Origin: Candidatus Latescibacterota bacterium
GTDB lineage: Bacteria > Latescibacterota > UBA2968 > UBA8231
Assembly (NCBI GenBank): GCA_022827165.1
Contig: JAJDTN010000033.1
Span: 1 to 54,330 of the forward strand
DNA length: 54,330 nucleotides
Direction: 5' to 3'
Below are positions 32,180 to 40,573 of this stretch, one piece after another. Below the pieces are notes generated by a model that was not told where the DNA came from, did no database searches, and was given only the letters and a program-made list of their open reading frames with translations. How positions within the stretch are numbered: position 1 is the first letter of the stretch; every line of letters begins with the position of its first letter. The translations under genes were made by a program, and so were the position numbers.

Positions 32180-33028
32180 TTGATCGTCGACACGCACGTG
32201 CACGTCTGGGAGATCGATCCGCCGCGCTACCCCGTGGGGCCCACGGCGCCGAACTGGACCTCGGAGCCGGACGAGCCCGGCACCGCCGACGAGCTGCTCG
32301 AGGAGATGGACGCCAACGGCGTCGACCGCTCGGTGCTGGTGCAGACCTCGTGGTCGACCTGGGACAACGGCTACATCGCCGACTCGACGGCGCGCTTCCC
32401 GGAGCGCTTCATCGGCCACGGGCTGATCGACCCCCGGGACGAGGCCGGCAACGCCGAGACCGCCCGCTACTGGATGGAGGAGCGCGGCTTGGCGGGGTTC
32501 CGCTTCCACCCCATGTACTACCCGGAGGAGGAGGTCCTCACCACCGGCGGCAACCGTGCCATGTGGGAGGTCCTGGCCGCCCGCGGCGCGGTGATCCAGT
32601 TCCACACGAGCCCGCCCTTCGCCGGCCAGATCGCCGAGATCGCCCGCCGCCATCCGCGCATGAAGCTCCTCATCGACCACATGGGCTACCCGCGCCTCGA
32701 GGACGGCCCCGAGCCCTGGGAGCCGATCACGGCCCTGGCGAAGCTGCCCAACCTGTTCGTCAAGATCTCCGACGTGAAGGGGAGATCGATCTCCAAGGAG
32801 TTCCCCTTCACCGACACCCACCCCTACGTGCGCGCCCTGGTCGACGCCTACGGCGCCGAGCGCTGCCTCTGGGGCACCGGCTACCCCGGCCATCACCGCA
32901 CCCGCGCCGGCTGGCTCTCCCTGGGCGAGGAGCTGCGCCTCGTGCGCGAGGGCTTCGACTTCCTCACCACGGCCCAGAGTGACCGCATTCTCGGGGGCAC
33001 GGCGGCCGAGGTCTGGGGGCTGTCATGA
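32180..33028 (+). CDS. Amidohydrolase-2 family TIM-barrel hydrolase
   Basis: The 282-residue protein opens with the metal-binding DTHVHVW. Later come FRFHPMYY, QFHTSPP and LLIDHMGYPRL, all typical of the amidohydrolase-2 family, which hydrolyses lactones or decarboxylates aromatic and sugar-acid compounds. The start is a TTG with GGGGAGAG upstream; no in-frame ATG fits the family's very short leader before DTHVH. The family's usual final Asp region appears as LWGTGYPGHH, where many members have GSDFP or GTDWP. The Asp is thus replaced by Gly/Tyr, which may change metal binding. The gene is coupled to the M16 protease by ATGA. Confidence 0.85.
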   Translation: MIVDTHVHVWEIDPPRYPVGPTAPNWTSEPDEPGTADELLEEMDANGVDRSVLVQTSWSTWDNGYIADSTARFPERFIGHGLIDPRDEAGNAETARYWMEERGLAGFRFHPMYYPEEEVLTTGGNRAMWEVLAARGAVIQFHTSPPFAGQIAEIARRHPRMKLLIDHMGYPRLEDGPEPWEPITALAKLPNLFVKISDVKGRSISKEFPFTDTHPYVRALVDAYGAERCLWGTGYPGHHRTRAGWLSLGEELRLVREGFDFLTTAQSDRILGGTAAEVWGLS

Positions 33029-35931
33029 GCGCGCATCGCTTCGAGGCGGAAGCCCGGCGCAGCATCCCCGAGCTGGGCTCGGAGGCGACCTTGTACCGCC
33101 ATCCCACGGGGGCCCGGCTCATGTCGGTGGTCAACGGCGACGACGCCAACAAGGTCTTCGGCATCACCTTCCGCACGCCGCCCTCCGACTCCACCGGCAT
33201 CGCCCACATCCTCGAGCACTGCGTGCTCTGCGGCTCCCGCAAGTACCCGGTGAAGGAGCCCTTCGTCGAGCTGCTCAAAGGGTCGCTGAAGACGTTCCTC
33301 AACGCCTTCACCTATCCCGACCGCACCTGCTACCCGGTGGCCAGCCAGAACCTGCGCGACTTCCACAACCTCGTCGACGTCTACCTCGACGCCGTCTTCC
33401 ACCCGCGGCTGACGCCGGAGGTCCTCAAGCAGGAGGGCTGGCACTACGAGGTCGAGGAGGGGGAGCTGGCCTTCAGCGGCGTCGTCTACAACGAGATGAA
33501 GGGCGCCTACTCCTCGCCGGAGCGGGTCCTGGGCGAGGCGATCCAGCAGGGCCTGTTCCCGGACACCACGTACGGCGTCGAATCGGGAGGCCACCCGCGG
33601 CACATCCCGGACCTGACGTGGGAGAGCTTCTCCGCCTTCCACCGCGACCTCTACCACCCCGGCAACGCCTTCATCTGGTTCTACGGCGACGACCCGCCCG
33701 AGCGGCGCCTCGAGATCCTGGAGGAGTACCTGGCGGAGTTCGAGCCCCGGGCGGTGGACTCCTCCGTCGGCAGCCAGCCGCGCTGGAGCGCCCCCCGCCG
33801 CTGCGATCGCATCTACGCCGCCGGCGACGGCGACGACGGCGGCCGGCACTACGTCACCGTCAACTGGCTGCTGCCGCCGGCGCCGGACTTCGAGAGCCGC
33901 CTCGGCCTGGAGATCCTCGACCACGTCCTCCTGGGGACGCCCGCCTCGCCCCTGCGCAAGGCCCTCATCGACTCCGGCCTCGGTGAGGACCTGGCCGGCT
34001 CGGGCATGGAGACGGAGCTGAAGGAGACGATCTTTTCGGCCGGGCTGAAGGGGGTCGCCGCCGACGACGAGGAGAAGGTGGAGGCCCTGGTGACGGACAC
34101 CCTCGGCCGCCTGGCCCGCGACGGCCTCGACGGGGAGACGGTGCGGGCGTCGCTCAACACCTGCGAGTTCCGCCTGCGCGAGAACAACACCGGCTCCTAC
34201 CCGCGGGGGCTGATCCTCATGCTGCGGTCGCTGACCACCTGGCTCTACGACGGCGACCCCTTCGAGCCCCTGAGCTTCGACGCGCCCTTGAAGGCGGTGC
34301 GGGACCGGGCCCTGGAGGGGGGCTGGCTCGAAGGCCTGATTCAGGGCTGCCTGCTGGACAACCCCCACCGCACCACCGTCCGCCTGCGGCCCGACGCGGG
34401 ACAGGCGGAGCGCGAGGAGGGGGAGGAGAAGGCGCGGCTGGCGGCGGTCCGGGAGCGGATGGACGCGGGCGACCTGGAGCGCGTCCGCGCCGAGGCGCGG
34501 GACCTGAAGGCCCGCCAGGAGGCGCCCGACGATCCCGCCGACCTGGCGAAGCTGCCGCGGCTGCGGTTGGCCGACCTCGACCGGCAGGTGCCGACCATCC
34601 CCCTGGAGCGCGCCGAGGCGGGGGGCGCCCCGGTCCTCTACCACGACCTGTTCACCAACGGCATCCTCTACCTCGACGTCGGCTTCGACCTGCGCGCCGT
34701 GCCCCAGGAGTTGCTGCCCCTGATGCCCCTCTTCGGGCGCTGCCTCCTCGAGGTCGGCACCGAGACCGAGGACTTCGTGCGCCTGTCGCAGCGCATCGGC
34801 GCGCGCACGGGCGGTCTCGCGGCCCACAGCCTGGTCACCGGCCAGCGCCGCGGGGACCGCGCCGTGGCCCGGTTCTTGGTGCGCGGCAAGTCCACCGTCG
34901 AGCGCGCCGGCGACCTCGTCGACATCGTCCGCGACGTGCTCACCACGGTGCGCCTCGACAACCGCGAGCGCCTGCTGCAGATGGCCCTGGAGGAGAAGGC
35001 GGGAGAGGAGGCGGGGCTGGTCCCCGGGGGCCACTCGGTCGTCGCCCTGCGCCTGTGCTCGCAGTTCGACGAGGCCTCCTGGGTGAGCGAGCAGATGGAC
35101 GGCGTGAGCTACCTGTTCTACCTGCGCCGGCTGGTGGAGCGCATCCGCGGCGACTGGCCCTCGGTGCTGGACCAGCTCGAGGCCGTGCGCTCCCACCTCG
35201 TCGACCGCGATACGCTGCTGATGAACGCCACCGTGGCCGACGCCGACCGAGCCGCCGTGGAGCCGCACCTGGCCGGCCTCGCCGGGTCGCTGCCGGCCCG
35301 CGGGGGGGACCTGCAGGAGTGGTCGCCCCGCTACGGCGCCGGCGACGAAGGGCTGACCCTGCCGGCGCAGGTCAACTACGTCGGCAAGGGCGGCGACCTC
35401 TACGCCCGGGGCTACGAGCTGAGCGGCTCGGTGGCGGTGATCACCAAGTACCTGCGCAACAGCTACCTGTGGGACCGCGTGCGGGTCCAGGGCGGCGCCT
35501 ACGGCGCGTTCTGCTCCTTCGACCCCTTCACCGGCGTCTTCGGCTTCGGCTCCTACCGCGACCCCAACCTCCTCGACACGATCCGCGTGTACGACGGCGC
35601 CGCCGCCTTCCTGCGCGGCCTCGACCTGTCGGAGGAGGAGCGCGCCAAGGCGATCATCGGCGCCATCGGCGAGATGGACGCGTACCAGCTCCCCGACGCC
35701 CGGGGGTACACCTCCATGGTGCGCGAGCTGACGGGGGTGGACGACGACTTCCGCCAGGGCCTGCGCGACGCCGTGCTGGCCACGACGGCGGCCGACTTCC
35801 GCGATTTCGGAGAGCGTCTGGAGGGGCTGGCCGAGACCGGCCGGGTGGTCGTCCTCGGGTCGAAGGAGGCGATCGAGTCGGCCAACGCCGAGCGCGGGGG
35901 AAGCTGGCTCGAGGTCGTTCCCGTGCTGTAG
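33025..35931 (+). CDS. PreP-like M16C zinc metallopeptidase
   Basis: The 968-residue protein carries the inverted zinc motif HILEH (His61, Glu64, His65) followed by CVLCGSRKYPVKEPF, and the distal ligand Glu157 in VVYNEMKG. These are the signatures of the presequence protease branch of family M16C, and the length is typical (about 970). The four-domain clamshell degrades unstructured peptides up to about 65 residues. No signal peptide is seen, so the enzyme is likely cytoplasmic. It overlaps the amidohydrolase gene by 4 bp and ends the operon. Confidence 0.92.
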   Translation: MSAHRFEAEARRSIPELGSEATLYRHPTGARLMSVVNGDDANKVFGITFRTPPSDSTGIAHILEHCVLCGSRKYPVKEPFVELLKGSLKTFLNAFTYPDRTCYPVASQNLRDFHNLVDVYLDAVFHPRLTPEVLKQEGWHYEVEEGELAFSGVVYNEMKGAYSSPERVLGEAIQQGLFPDTTYGVESGGHPRHIPDLTWESFSAFHRDLYHPGNAFIWFYGDDPPERRLEILEEYLAEFEPRAVDSSVGSQPRWSAPRRCDRIYAAGDGDDGGRHYVTVNWLLPPAPDFESRLGLEILDHVLLGTPASPLRKALIDSGLGEDLAGSGMETELKETIFSAGLKGVAADDEEKVEALVTDTLGRLARDGLDGETVRASLNTCEFRLRENNTGSYPRGLILMLRSLTTWLYDGDPFEPLSFDAPLKAVRDRALEGGWLEGLIQGCLLDNPHRTTVRLRPDAGQAEREEGEEKARLAAVRERMDAGDLERVRAEARDLKARQEAPDDPADLAKLPRLRLADLDRQVPTIPLERAEAGGAPVLYHDLFTNGILYLDVGFDLRAVPQELLPLMPLFGRCLLEVGTETEDFVRLSQRIGARTGGLAAHSLVTGQRRGDRAVARFLVRGKSTVERAGDLVDIVRDVLTTVRLDNRERLLQMALEEKAGEEAGLVPGGHSVVALRLCSQFDEASWVSEQMDGVSYLFYLRRLVERIRGDWPSVLDQLEAVRSHLVDRDTLLMNATVADADRAAVEPHLAGLAGSLPARGGDLQEWSPRYGAGDEGLTLPAQVNYVGKGGDLYARGYELSGSVAVITKYLRNSYLWDRVRVQGGAYGAFCSFDPFTGVFGFGSYRDPNLLDTIRVYDGAAAFLRGLDLSEEERAKAIIGAIGEMDAYQLPDARGYTSMVRELTGVDDDFRQGLRDAVLATTAADFRDFGERLEGLAETGRVVVLGSKEAIESANAERGGSWLEVVPVL

Positions 35932-35948
35932 GCGGGCCCCGTCCGGGG

Positions 35949-36677
35949 TCAGTTCAGGGCGGTGAGCTCGATGTTGCCGTCGTGATGGCGGCGGCCCACG
36001 TCGCGCCGGAAGCGGTAGGAGATATCCACCGTCTCCACCGGCTCGTCGCGGTAGTCGAAGCGCAGCATGGCATCGTCGATGACGACCTCCACCTCGCTCA
36101 CGTCGGCGTGCAGGGCGGGGAAGACGACGAAGCCCTCCGTCTCCTGGCCGTTGAAGACCGGTTTCGGCTGCGCCATGGAGTTCATCATCACATCGATGCG
36201 CATCCGGTAGCGCTTGTAGTCGTTGCCCCGGTAGCCGATGGCGTAGACCCGGTAGTAGTTCTCCAACTGCTCGACGTTCAGGCTCCAGTAGTGGCGCCCG
36301 TTGCCGGCGACCATCCGCACCCGCTCCGGCTCGATGAGGACCTTGGGGTACTCGTAGTTGCGGATGGACAGGTTGAAGACGGTGAACCGCTGGCGGTCCT
36401 TGCGGCCGACGAAGAACTCGGTGTCGCCGAAGGTGTAGGGGTTGGTCGACTTGGCGCCCGCCCGGGAGTGGGCGGCGAACTGGCGGTTGAGCTCCTCGGC
36501 GCTCAGGGGGCGTATCACCACCTCCAGCCGGCCCTTGGCGTAGGTGACGCTGCCGTCGTCGGCCACGTCGAGGGAGGAGCCCTGCTCGCCGGTGGGCTCC
36601 AGGGGTCCGGCGTAGTGGTGGTAGCCGCAGCCGGAGGCCAGGCAGAGGAGCAGAAAGCCGAGCACGGGAGTTCTCAT
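35949..36677 (-). CDS. Lipoprotein of unknown function
   Basis: The 242-residue protein has a lipoprotein signal (VLGFLLLCLASGC, Cys modified). The mature part is rich in beta-strand sequence with many Tyr and Arg (RVRMVAGNGRHYWSLN, FVVFPALHADVSEVEVVIDD). I do not recognise the family. I chose the ATG at 36677 over the in-frame GTG at 36683 because it gives a normal signal peptide. It has its own promoter-like sequence and is separated by 93 bp from the sulfatase-like gene upstream. It probably sits on the periplasmic face of one of the membranes. Confidence 0.6.
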   Translation of the reverse strand: MRTPVLGFLLLCLASGCGYHHYAGPLEPTGEQGSSLDVADDGSVTYAKGRLEVVIRPLSAEELNRQFAAHSRAGAKSTNPYTFGDTEFFVGRKDRQRFTVFNLSIRNYEYPKVLIEPERVRMVAGNGRHYWSLNVEQLENYYRVYAIGYRGNDYKRYRMRIDVMMNSMAQPKPVFNGQETEGFVVFPALHADVSEVEVVIDDAMLRFDYRDEPVETVDISYRFRRDVGRRHHDGNIELTALN

Positions 36678-36715
36678 GATCACCCCATCCTTTTGCGGGG
36701 GAAGGACCTGCGCCC

Positions 36716-36744
36716 ACGGTAAGGCGGCCGGGGGCGGTTGTCAA
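36716..36744 (-). promoter_or_regulatory. Promoter of the lipoprotein gene
   Basis: Minus strand: TTGACA (36744-36739, perfect -35), 17-bp spacer and TACCGT (36721-36716). Predicted start near 36709, leaving a leader of about 30 nt with a purine-rich stretch (GGATGGGGTGATC) before the ATG. TAnnnT -10 boxes recur at other candidate promoters in this window, which supports the call. Confidence 0.5.
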
Positions 36745-36770
36745 CGGGAGGGGCCGGCTGCCGCCCGGAC

Positions 36771-38159
36771 CTACAGATACCCCAGACTCTCCAGCGCTTT
36801 CCCCGTCTCCTCGTCGACCCGCCCCCCCGGCCCCGCGGGACCCGGCGCCGGCAGCCCGTCCACAAAGCCCTTCAGCCGCCCCATCATCGCCTCCGCCCGC
36901 CGCGGCTGAGAAGCGAAGAGGTTCTCCTCCTCCCCCGGGTCCTTCTCCAGATCGAAGAGCTGGTGGTTCCCCAGGCTGTTCCAGAGCAGCTTGCGGCGCC
37001 CTTCCAGCAGGGCCCGCCAGTGGCCGTCGGAGCTGAGCACGGGCAGGGGATAGGCTTCCGCCGCCACCGGGTGGCCGATGTCGGGGGGCAGCCCCGCCTG
37101 GACGCCCTCGGGCCGGGGCAGCTCCAGGCGCTCGAAGAGGAGGGCCATCACGTCGACGAGCTGCATGGGGGCGTCGGTGCGCGCCGGCGCGACCTCACCG
37201 GCGGGGTACTTGACGAAGAGAGGGACGTGGATCTCCTCCTGGTGGAGGTAGTTGCCGTGGCCGAAGCGGCCGTGCTCGCCGAGGAGCTCGCCGTGGTCGG
37301 CGGTGACCAGGATGAGGGCGTTGTCGTAGAGGCCGCGGACCTTCAGCTCCTTGAAGAGGCGGCCGATGTAGCGGTCCATGTAGAGGATCTCGCCGTCGTA
37401 CAGGGCCACCCGTTCCTCGAGGGTGACCTTGCGGCCGCGCAGGTCGGGCCCCGAGGGCACGAAGGTCCAGGCGAACCGCTCGGGCGGCATGTAGGGGCTG
37501 TGGGGGTCGTAGTAGTTGAGGAAGAGGAAGAGGGGCTCCTCCTCCCGGCCCTCGAGCCAGCGCAGGGCGCCGCGGGTGATCTCCGGCGCCAGGCGGCCGG
37601 AGATCGAGCTGATGGAGGAGTCGTCGTAGTGATCGAAGCCCTTGTTGAGGCCGAAGATCTTCTTCATCCAGGGGCCGCCGAGGACGGCGCCGGTGGCGTA
37701 CCCGGCCTGCCGCAGGAGCTGCGCCAAGGTCGTCTCCCCCGGGGCCAGGCCGCGCGCCCGGAAGACCTCCCACGAGGCGGGCGCGTCGATGGCGCGGTCG
37801 AGGCGCAGGGGCCCCTCGGGATCGTAGCGGGCGCCGTGGGAGGCGGTGAACTTGCCGGTGAACAGGGCGGCGTGGGAGGGCAGGGTCCAGCTCGACGGCG
37901 CGGTCGCCTGCTCGTAGAGGACGGACTCGGCCGCCACCCGGTCGAGGTGGGGGCTCGTGTGCCGGGCATAGCCGTAGCAGGAGAGGTGGTCGGCGCGGGT
38001 CGTGTCGAGGGTGATGAGGATGACGTGAGGCCGCCGGCTCCGGCGGCTGCAGCCGCCCAGCAGCAGGGAGGGCGCCAGTCCCGCGGCGAGGCTGCCGTAG
38101 AGGCCGCCCTTGAGGACGGCGCGGCGGCTCAGGCCCCGGGAGCGGTTCCGCCCGCTCAT
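36771..38159 (-). CDS. Tat-exported sulfatase-fold lipoprotein lacking the formylglycine cysteine
   Basis: The 462-residue alkaline-phosphatase-superfamily protein has metal-site segments VILITLDTTRADHL, LVTADHGELLGEHG and LHQEEIHVPLF. The signal is LSRRAVLKGG plus a hydrophobic core ending in LLGGC (Cys37), i.e. a twin-arginine lipoprotein signal. The active-site motif reads SWTLPSH (residues 90-96). The position that is Cys or Ser in the sulfatase C/S-x-P-x-R motif is Thr92, and the Arg is His96, so formylglycine cannot form. Thr is the nucleophile in some phosphodiesterases of this superfamily, and SWTLPSH variants are common among proteins annotated as sulfatases. A phosphoester or phosphonate substrate should be considered. 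Confidence 0.82.
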   Translation of the reverse strand: MSGRNRSRGLSRRAVLKGGLYGSLAAGLAPSLLLGGCSRRSRRPHVILITLDTTRADHLSCYGYARHTSPHLDRVAAESVLYEQATAPSSWTLPSHAALFTGKFTASHGARYDPEGPLRLDRAIDAPASWEVFRARGLAPGETTLAQLLRQAGYATGAVLGGPWMKKIFGLNKGFDHYDDSSISSISGRLAPEITRGALRWLEGREEEPLFLFLNYYDPHSPYMPPERFAWTFVPSGPDLRGRKVTLEERVALYDGEILYMDRYIGRLFKELKVRGLYDNALILVTADHGELLGEHGRFGHGNYLHQEEIHVPLFVKYPAGEVAPARTDAPMQLVDVMALLFERLELPRPEGVQAGLPPDIGHPVAAEAYPLPVLSSDGHWRALLEGRRKLLWNSLGNHQLFDLEKDPGEEENLFASQPRRAEAMMGRLKGFVDGLPAPGPAGPGGRVDEETGKALESLGYL

Positions 38160-38353
38160 CGCCGCCCCACCGAGGCGTGACCCACGGGGCCGCCGGTGAG
38201 CATGGCCGGGGCTGACCGGGTCGATGGTGGCCGGGCCCCGGGCGGCGCGGCGAGGGCGGCCTGGCTGATCTCCACGGGACCGGTGGTGAACTCGTCTCTC
38301 ACGGAGCGCAAGCATAGGTCCTCGCCGGAGCGGATTCCAAAGGGGGCCGCGGC

Positions 38354-38383
38354 TTGGTGACAGGCCGGACCTCGCCCTATGCT
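38354..38383 (+). promoter_or_regulatory. Candidate promoter of the DegT/epimerase/M81 operon
   Basis: TTGGTG (38354-38359), 18 bp and TATGCT (38378-38383). The ATG of the longest DegT ORF (38379) lies inside this -10 box. If the promoter is real, translation must start downstream, which agrees with the TTG at 38433. The rest of the 270-bp gap between the divergent sulfatase-like and DegT genes shows nothing else I can identify. Confidence 0.35.
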
Positions 38384-38432
38384 AACGCCCGCTCCCCGCG
38401 TCCCCGGCATCCCGCCAACCCAGCGAGGCCTC

Positions 38433-39596
38433 TTGTCCCTGGCCCTCCACTCCGGCGACCCCCTGATCGCGGATCCCTTCCCCGGCTGGCCGATCCAGGA
38501 CGCCACCGAGCTGGAGCAGGTGCAGGCCGCCCTCGAGAGCGGCACCTGGGGGGTCGGGGGCGGGTCTCTGGCCGAGTTCAGCCGCCGCTTCGCGGAGTTC
38601 CAGCGCGCCGGCCAGGTCCTGCCGGTGGCCAACGGCACCGTGGCCATCGAGATAGCCCTCGAGGCCCTGGGCCTCGGTCCCGGCGACGAGGTCATCGTCC
38701 CCGACTACACCTTCGTGGCCACCGCCACCGCGCCCCTGCGCCTGGGGATCCGGCCGGTCCTGGTCGACGTCCGGCCCGACACTTTCACCATCGACCCCGC
38801 CGCGGTCGAGGCGGCGGTCAACGAGCGTACCCGCGCCGTCATCCCCGTCCACTTCGGCGGCAACCTGTGCGACATGGAGGCCCTCCTCCATCTCGCCGAC
38901 CGCTACGGCCTCGCCGTCGTCGAGGACTGCGCCCACGCCCACGGCGCCCATCTCAACGGGACGTACGCCGGCGCCTTCGGCGAGATCGGCACCTTCAGCT
39001 TCCAGTCGAGCAAGACCCTGTGCTGCGGCGAGGGCGGCGCCGTGGTCACCCGCTCCGAGCGTCTGCTGGCGAGGATGCGGGCGATCCACAGCGCCGGGCG
39101 CCACGGCAGCGAGGACGACTACAACCACTTCACCCTCGGCAGCAACTACCGCCTCTCCGAGCTGCAGGCGGCGCTGCTGCTGGCCCAGATGAGCCGCCTC
39201 GAGGAGCTCTGCGACCGGCGGGACCGCCACGGGGCCCTGCTCAACGAGCGGCTCGCCGCGATCGACGGCGTGCGCCCCCAGGCGCGCCAGCCCGGCCTCG
39301 GGCGGCACGGCCACTACCTGTACCCCTTCGTGCTGGAGGCCGGCGTCCCCCGCGACGCCTTCAAGCGGGCCCTGCGGGCCGAAGGCGTGCCCGTGGAGGA
39401 CCCGTACCCGGCCCTCCACGAGGTCGCCTGCCTGAGGCACCGCGGCCTCACGGAGGGGGAGTTCCCCGTCTCGACGGAGCTCTCCGAGCGCTCGGTCTGG
39501 ATCTTCCACCACGCCCTGCTCGCCGTAGAAGGCCAGGTCTGCAGGATCGCCGACGCCGTTGGCAAGGTCCTCGACCACCGCGGCGAGCTGGTCTGA
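38433..39596 (+). CDS. DegT/DnrJ/EryC1-family PLP-dependent aminotransferase
   Basis: A 387-residue fold-type I PLP enzyme. The lysine is in FSFQSSKTLCCGEGG, with the Asp of VVEDCAHAHGA stacking on the cofactor and the NGTVAIEIAL phosphate region. The family handles sugar aminotransfer or dehydration. I prefer the TTG at 38433 to the ATG at 38379. From the TTG the protein begins LSLALHSGDPLIADPFPGWP, matching the usual first residues of this branch, and GCGAGG precedes it. The gene is coupled (TGATG) to an NAD-dependent epimerase, pointing to conversion of a sugar-derived compound, either for biosynthesis or catabolism. Confidence 0.86.
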   Translation: MSLALHSGDPLIADPFPGWPIQDATELEQVQAALESGTWGVGGGSLAEFSRRFAEFQRAGQVLPVANGTVAIEIALEALGLGPGDEVIVPDYTFVATATAPLRLGIRPVLVDVRPDTFTIDPAAVEAAVNERTRAVIPVHFGGNLCDMEALLHLADRYGLAVVEDCAHAHGAHLNGTYAGAFGEIGTFSFQSSKTLCCGEGGAVVTRSERLLARMRAIHSAGRHGSEDDYNHFTLGSNYRLSELQAALLLAQMSRLEELCDRRDRHGALLNERLAAIDGVRPQARQPGLGRHGHYLYPFVLEAGVPRDAFKRALRAEGVPVEDPYPALHEVACLRHRGLTEGEFPVSTELSERSVWIFHHALLAVEGQVCRIADAVGKVLDHRGELV

Positions 39597-40573
39597 TGAG
39601 CGGGACCGTCTTCCTCACCGGCGGCGCCGGCCGCATCGGCCGGCGGGTGCTGGCCAAGCTGCTGGACCGCGGCTACCACGTGCGCGTCCTGGTCCACAAC
39701 AACGAGCCTGAAGGCATCACCAGCGGCGGCATGACCCTGGTCCACGGCGACGTGCGCGACCGCTCCTCCTTCGCCGACGCCGTGGCCGGCTGCGACTTCG
39801 TCTGTCACCTCGCCGCCGTCTTCGAGATGGGCACGGCCGTGGAGGACAGCCTCGAGAACGACCATCTCTTCGACCACCTCGTGCGCGGCACCTACAACGT
39901 CCTGGAGGCGGCGCGCCAGGCGGGATCGGTGCGGCTCTTCACCTTCGCCAGCAGCGACGCCGTGTTCTGCGCCATCTACCGGGAGCACGAGGAGGTGATC
40001 ACCGAGGAGGTGGAGATCACCCTGCGGCCGGGGCGGTTCTACTCCCTGGCCAAGGCGACTCTGGAAGGCCTGTGCGCCAACTACGAGAAGTCGTACGGGC
40101 TGCCCTGCGCCATCTACCGCGTCGGCTGGACCCTCGACGAGAGCGACGTCCTGCAGGCCTTCGAGCCGGAGTTCTGGGAGACCCTGCTGGCGCCGGGGGA
40201 GCAGGAGCGCCTTGACGCCCTGCGCGCCGAGGGTTCCGGCCTCATCGCCCCCCTCTACGAGGACGGGACCTCGGTGGAGGTGCAGCTGGCCCACGCCGAC
40301 GACATCGCCGACGGCTTCGTCCTCGCCGTGGAGCACCCCCGGGCGGCGGCGGGCGAGATCTTCAACATCGCCAGCGCCGCCCCCTTCCGCTTCCTGGACT
40401 GCATCGAGAAGGTGGCCCTGGGGCTGGACCGGCCGTGGGCGGGGATCCGGCTCTCAGGGCTGGGGCGTTACCGCATCAGCAACGAGAAGGCGGGGCGCCT
40501 CCTGGGGTACGCGCCGCAATACACCATCGACCGGATGCTCGACCTGGCCCTGGAGCGGCGCACGGGCGGCTGA
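39596..40573 (+). CDS. NAD(P)-dependent epimerase/dehydratase (extended SDR)
   Basis: The 325-residue extended short-chain dehydrogenase has a Rossmann glycine motif VFLTGGAGRIGRRVLAKLL, Asp in HGDVRD, and a catalytic segment FTFASSDAVF with the YSLAK motif (Tyr and Lys) at about residues 145-150. Such enzymes epimerise, dehydrate or reduce nucleotide sugars and related compounds. Starts and stops overlap by one base on both sides (TGATG), so DegT, SDR and M81 proteins are made together. Substrate not deducible. Confidence 0.9.
   Translation: MSGTVFLTGGAGRIGRRVLAKLLDRGYHVRVLVHNNEPEGITSGGMTLVHGDVRDRSSFADAVAGCDFVCHLAAVFEMGTAVEDSLENDHLFDHLVRGTYNVLEAARQAGSVRLFTFASSDAVFCAIYREHEEVITEEVEITLRPGRFYSLAKATLEGLCANYEKSYGLPCAIYRVGWTLDESDVLQAFEPEFWETLLAPGEQERLDALRAEGSGLIAPLYEDGTSVEVQLAHADDIADGFVLAVEHPRAAAGEIFNIASAAPFRFLDCIEKVALGLDRPWAGIRLSGLGRYRISNEKAGRLLGYAPQYTIDRMLDLALERRTGG

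Noticed and set aside
32893..36744. 1283-codon open frame on the minus strand
   Set aside because: It lies antisense to the M16 peptidase gene, which has all active-site motifs; the antisense product is low-complexity and without family resemblance.
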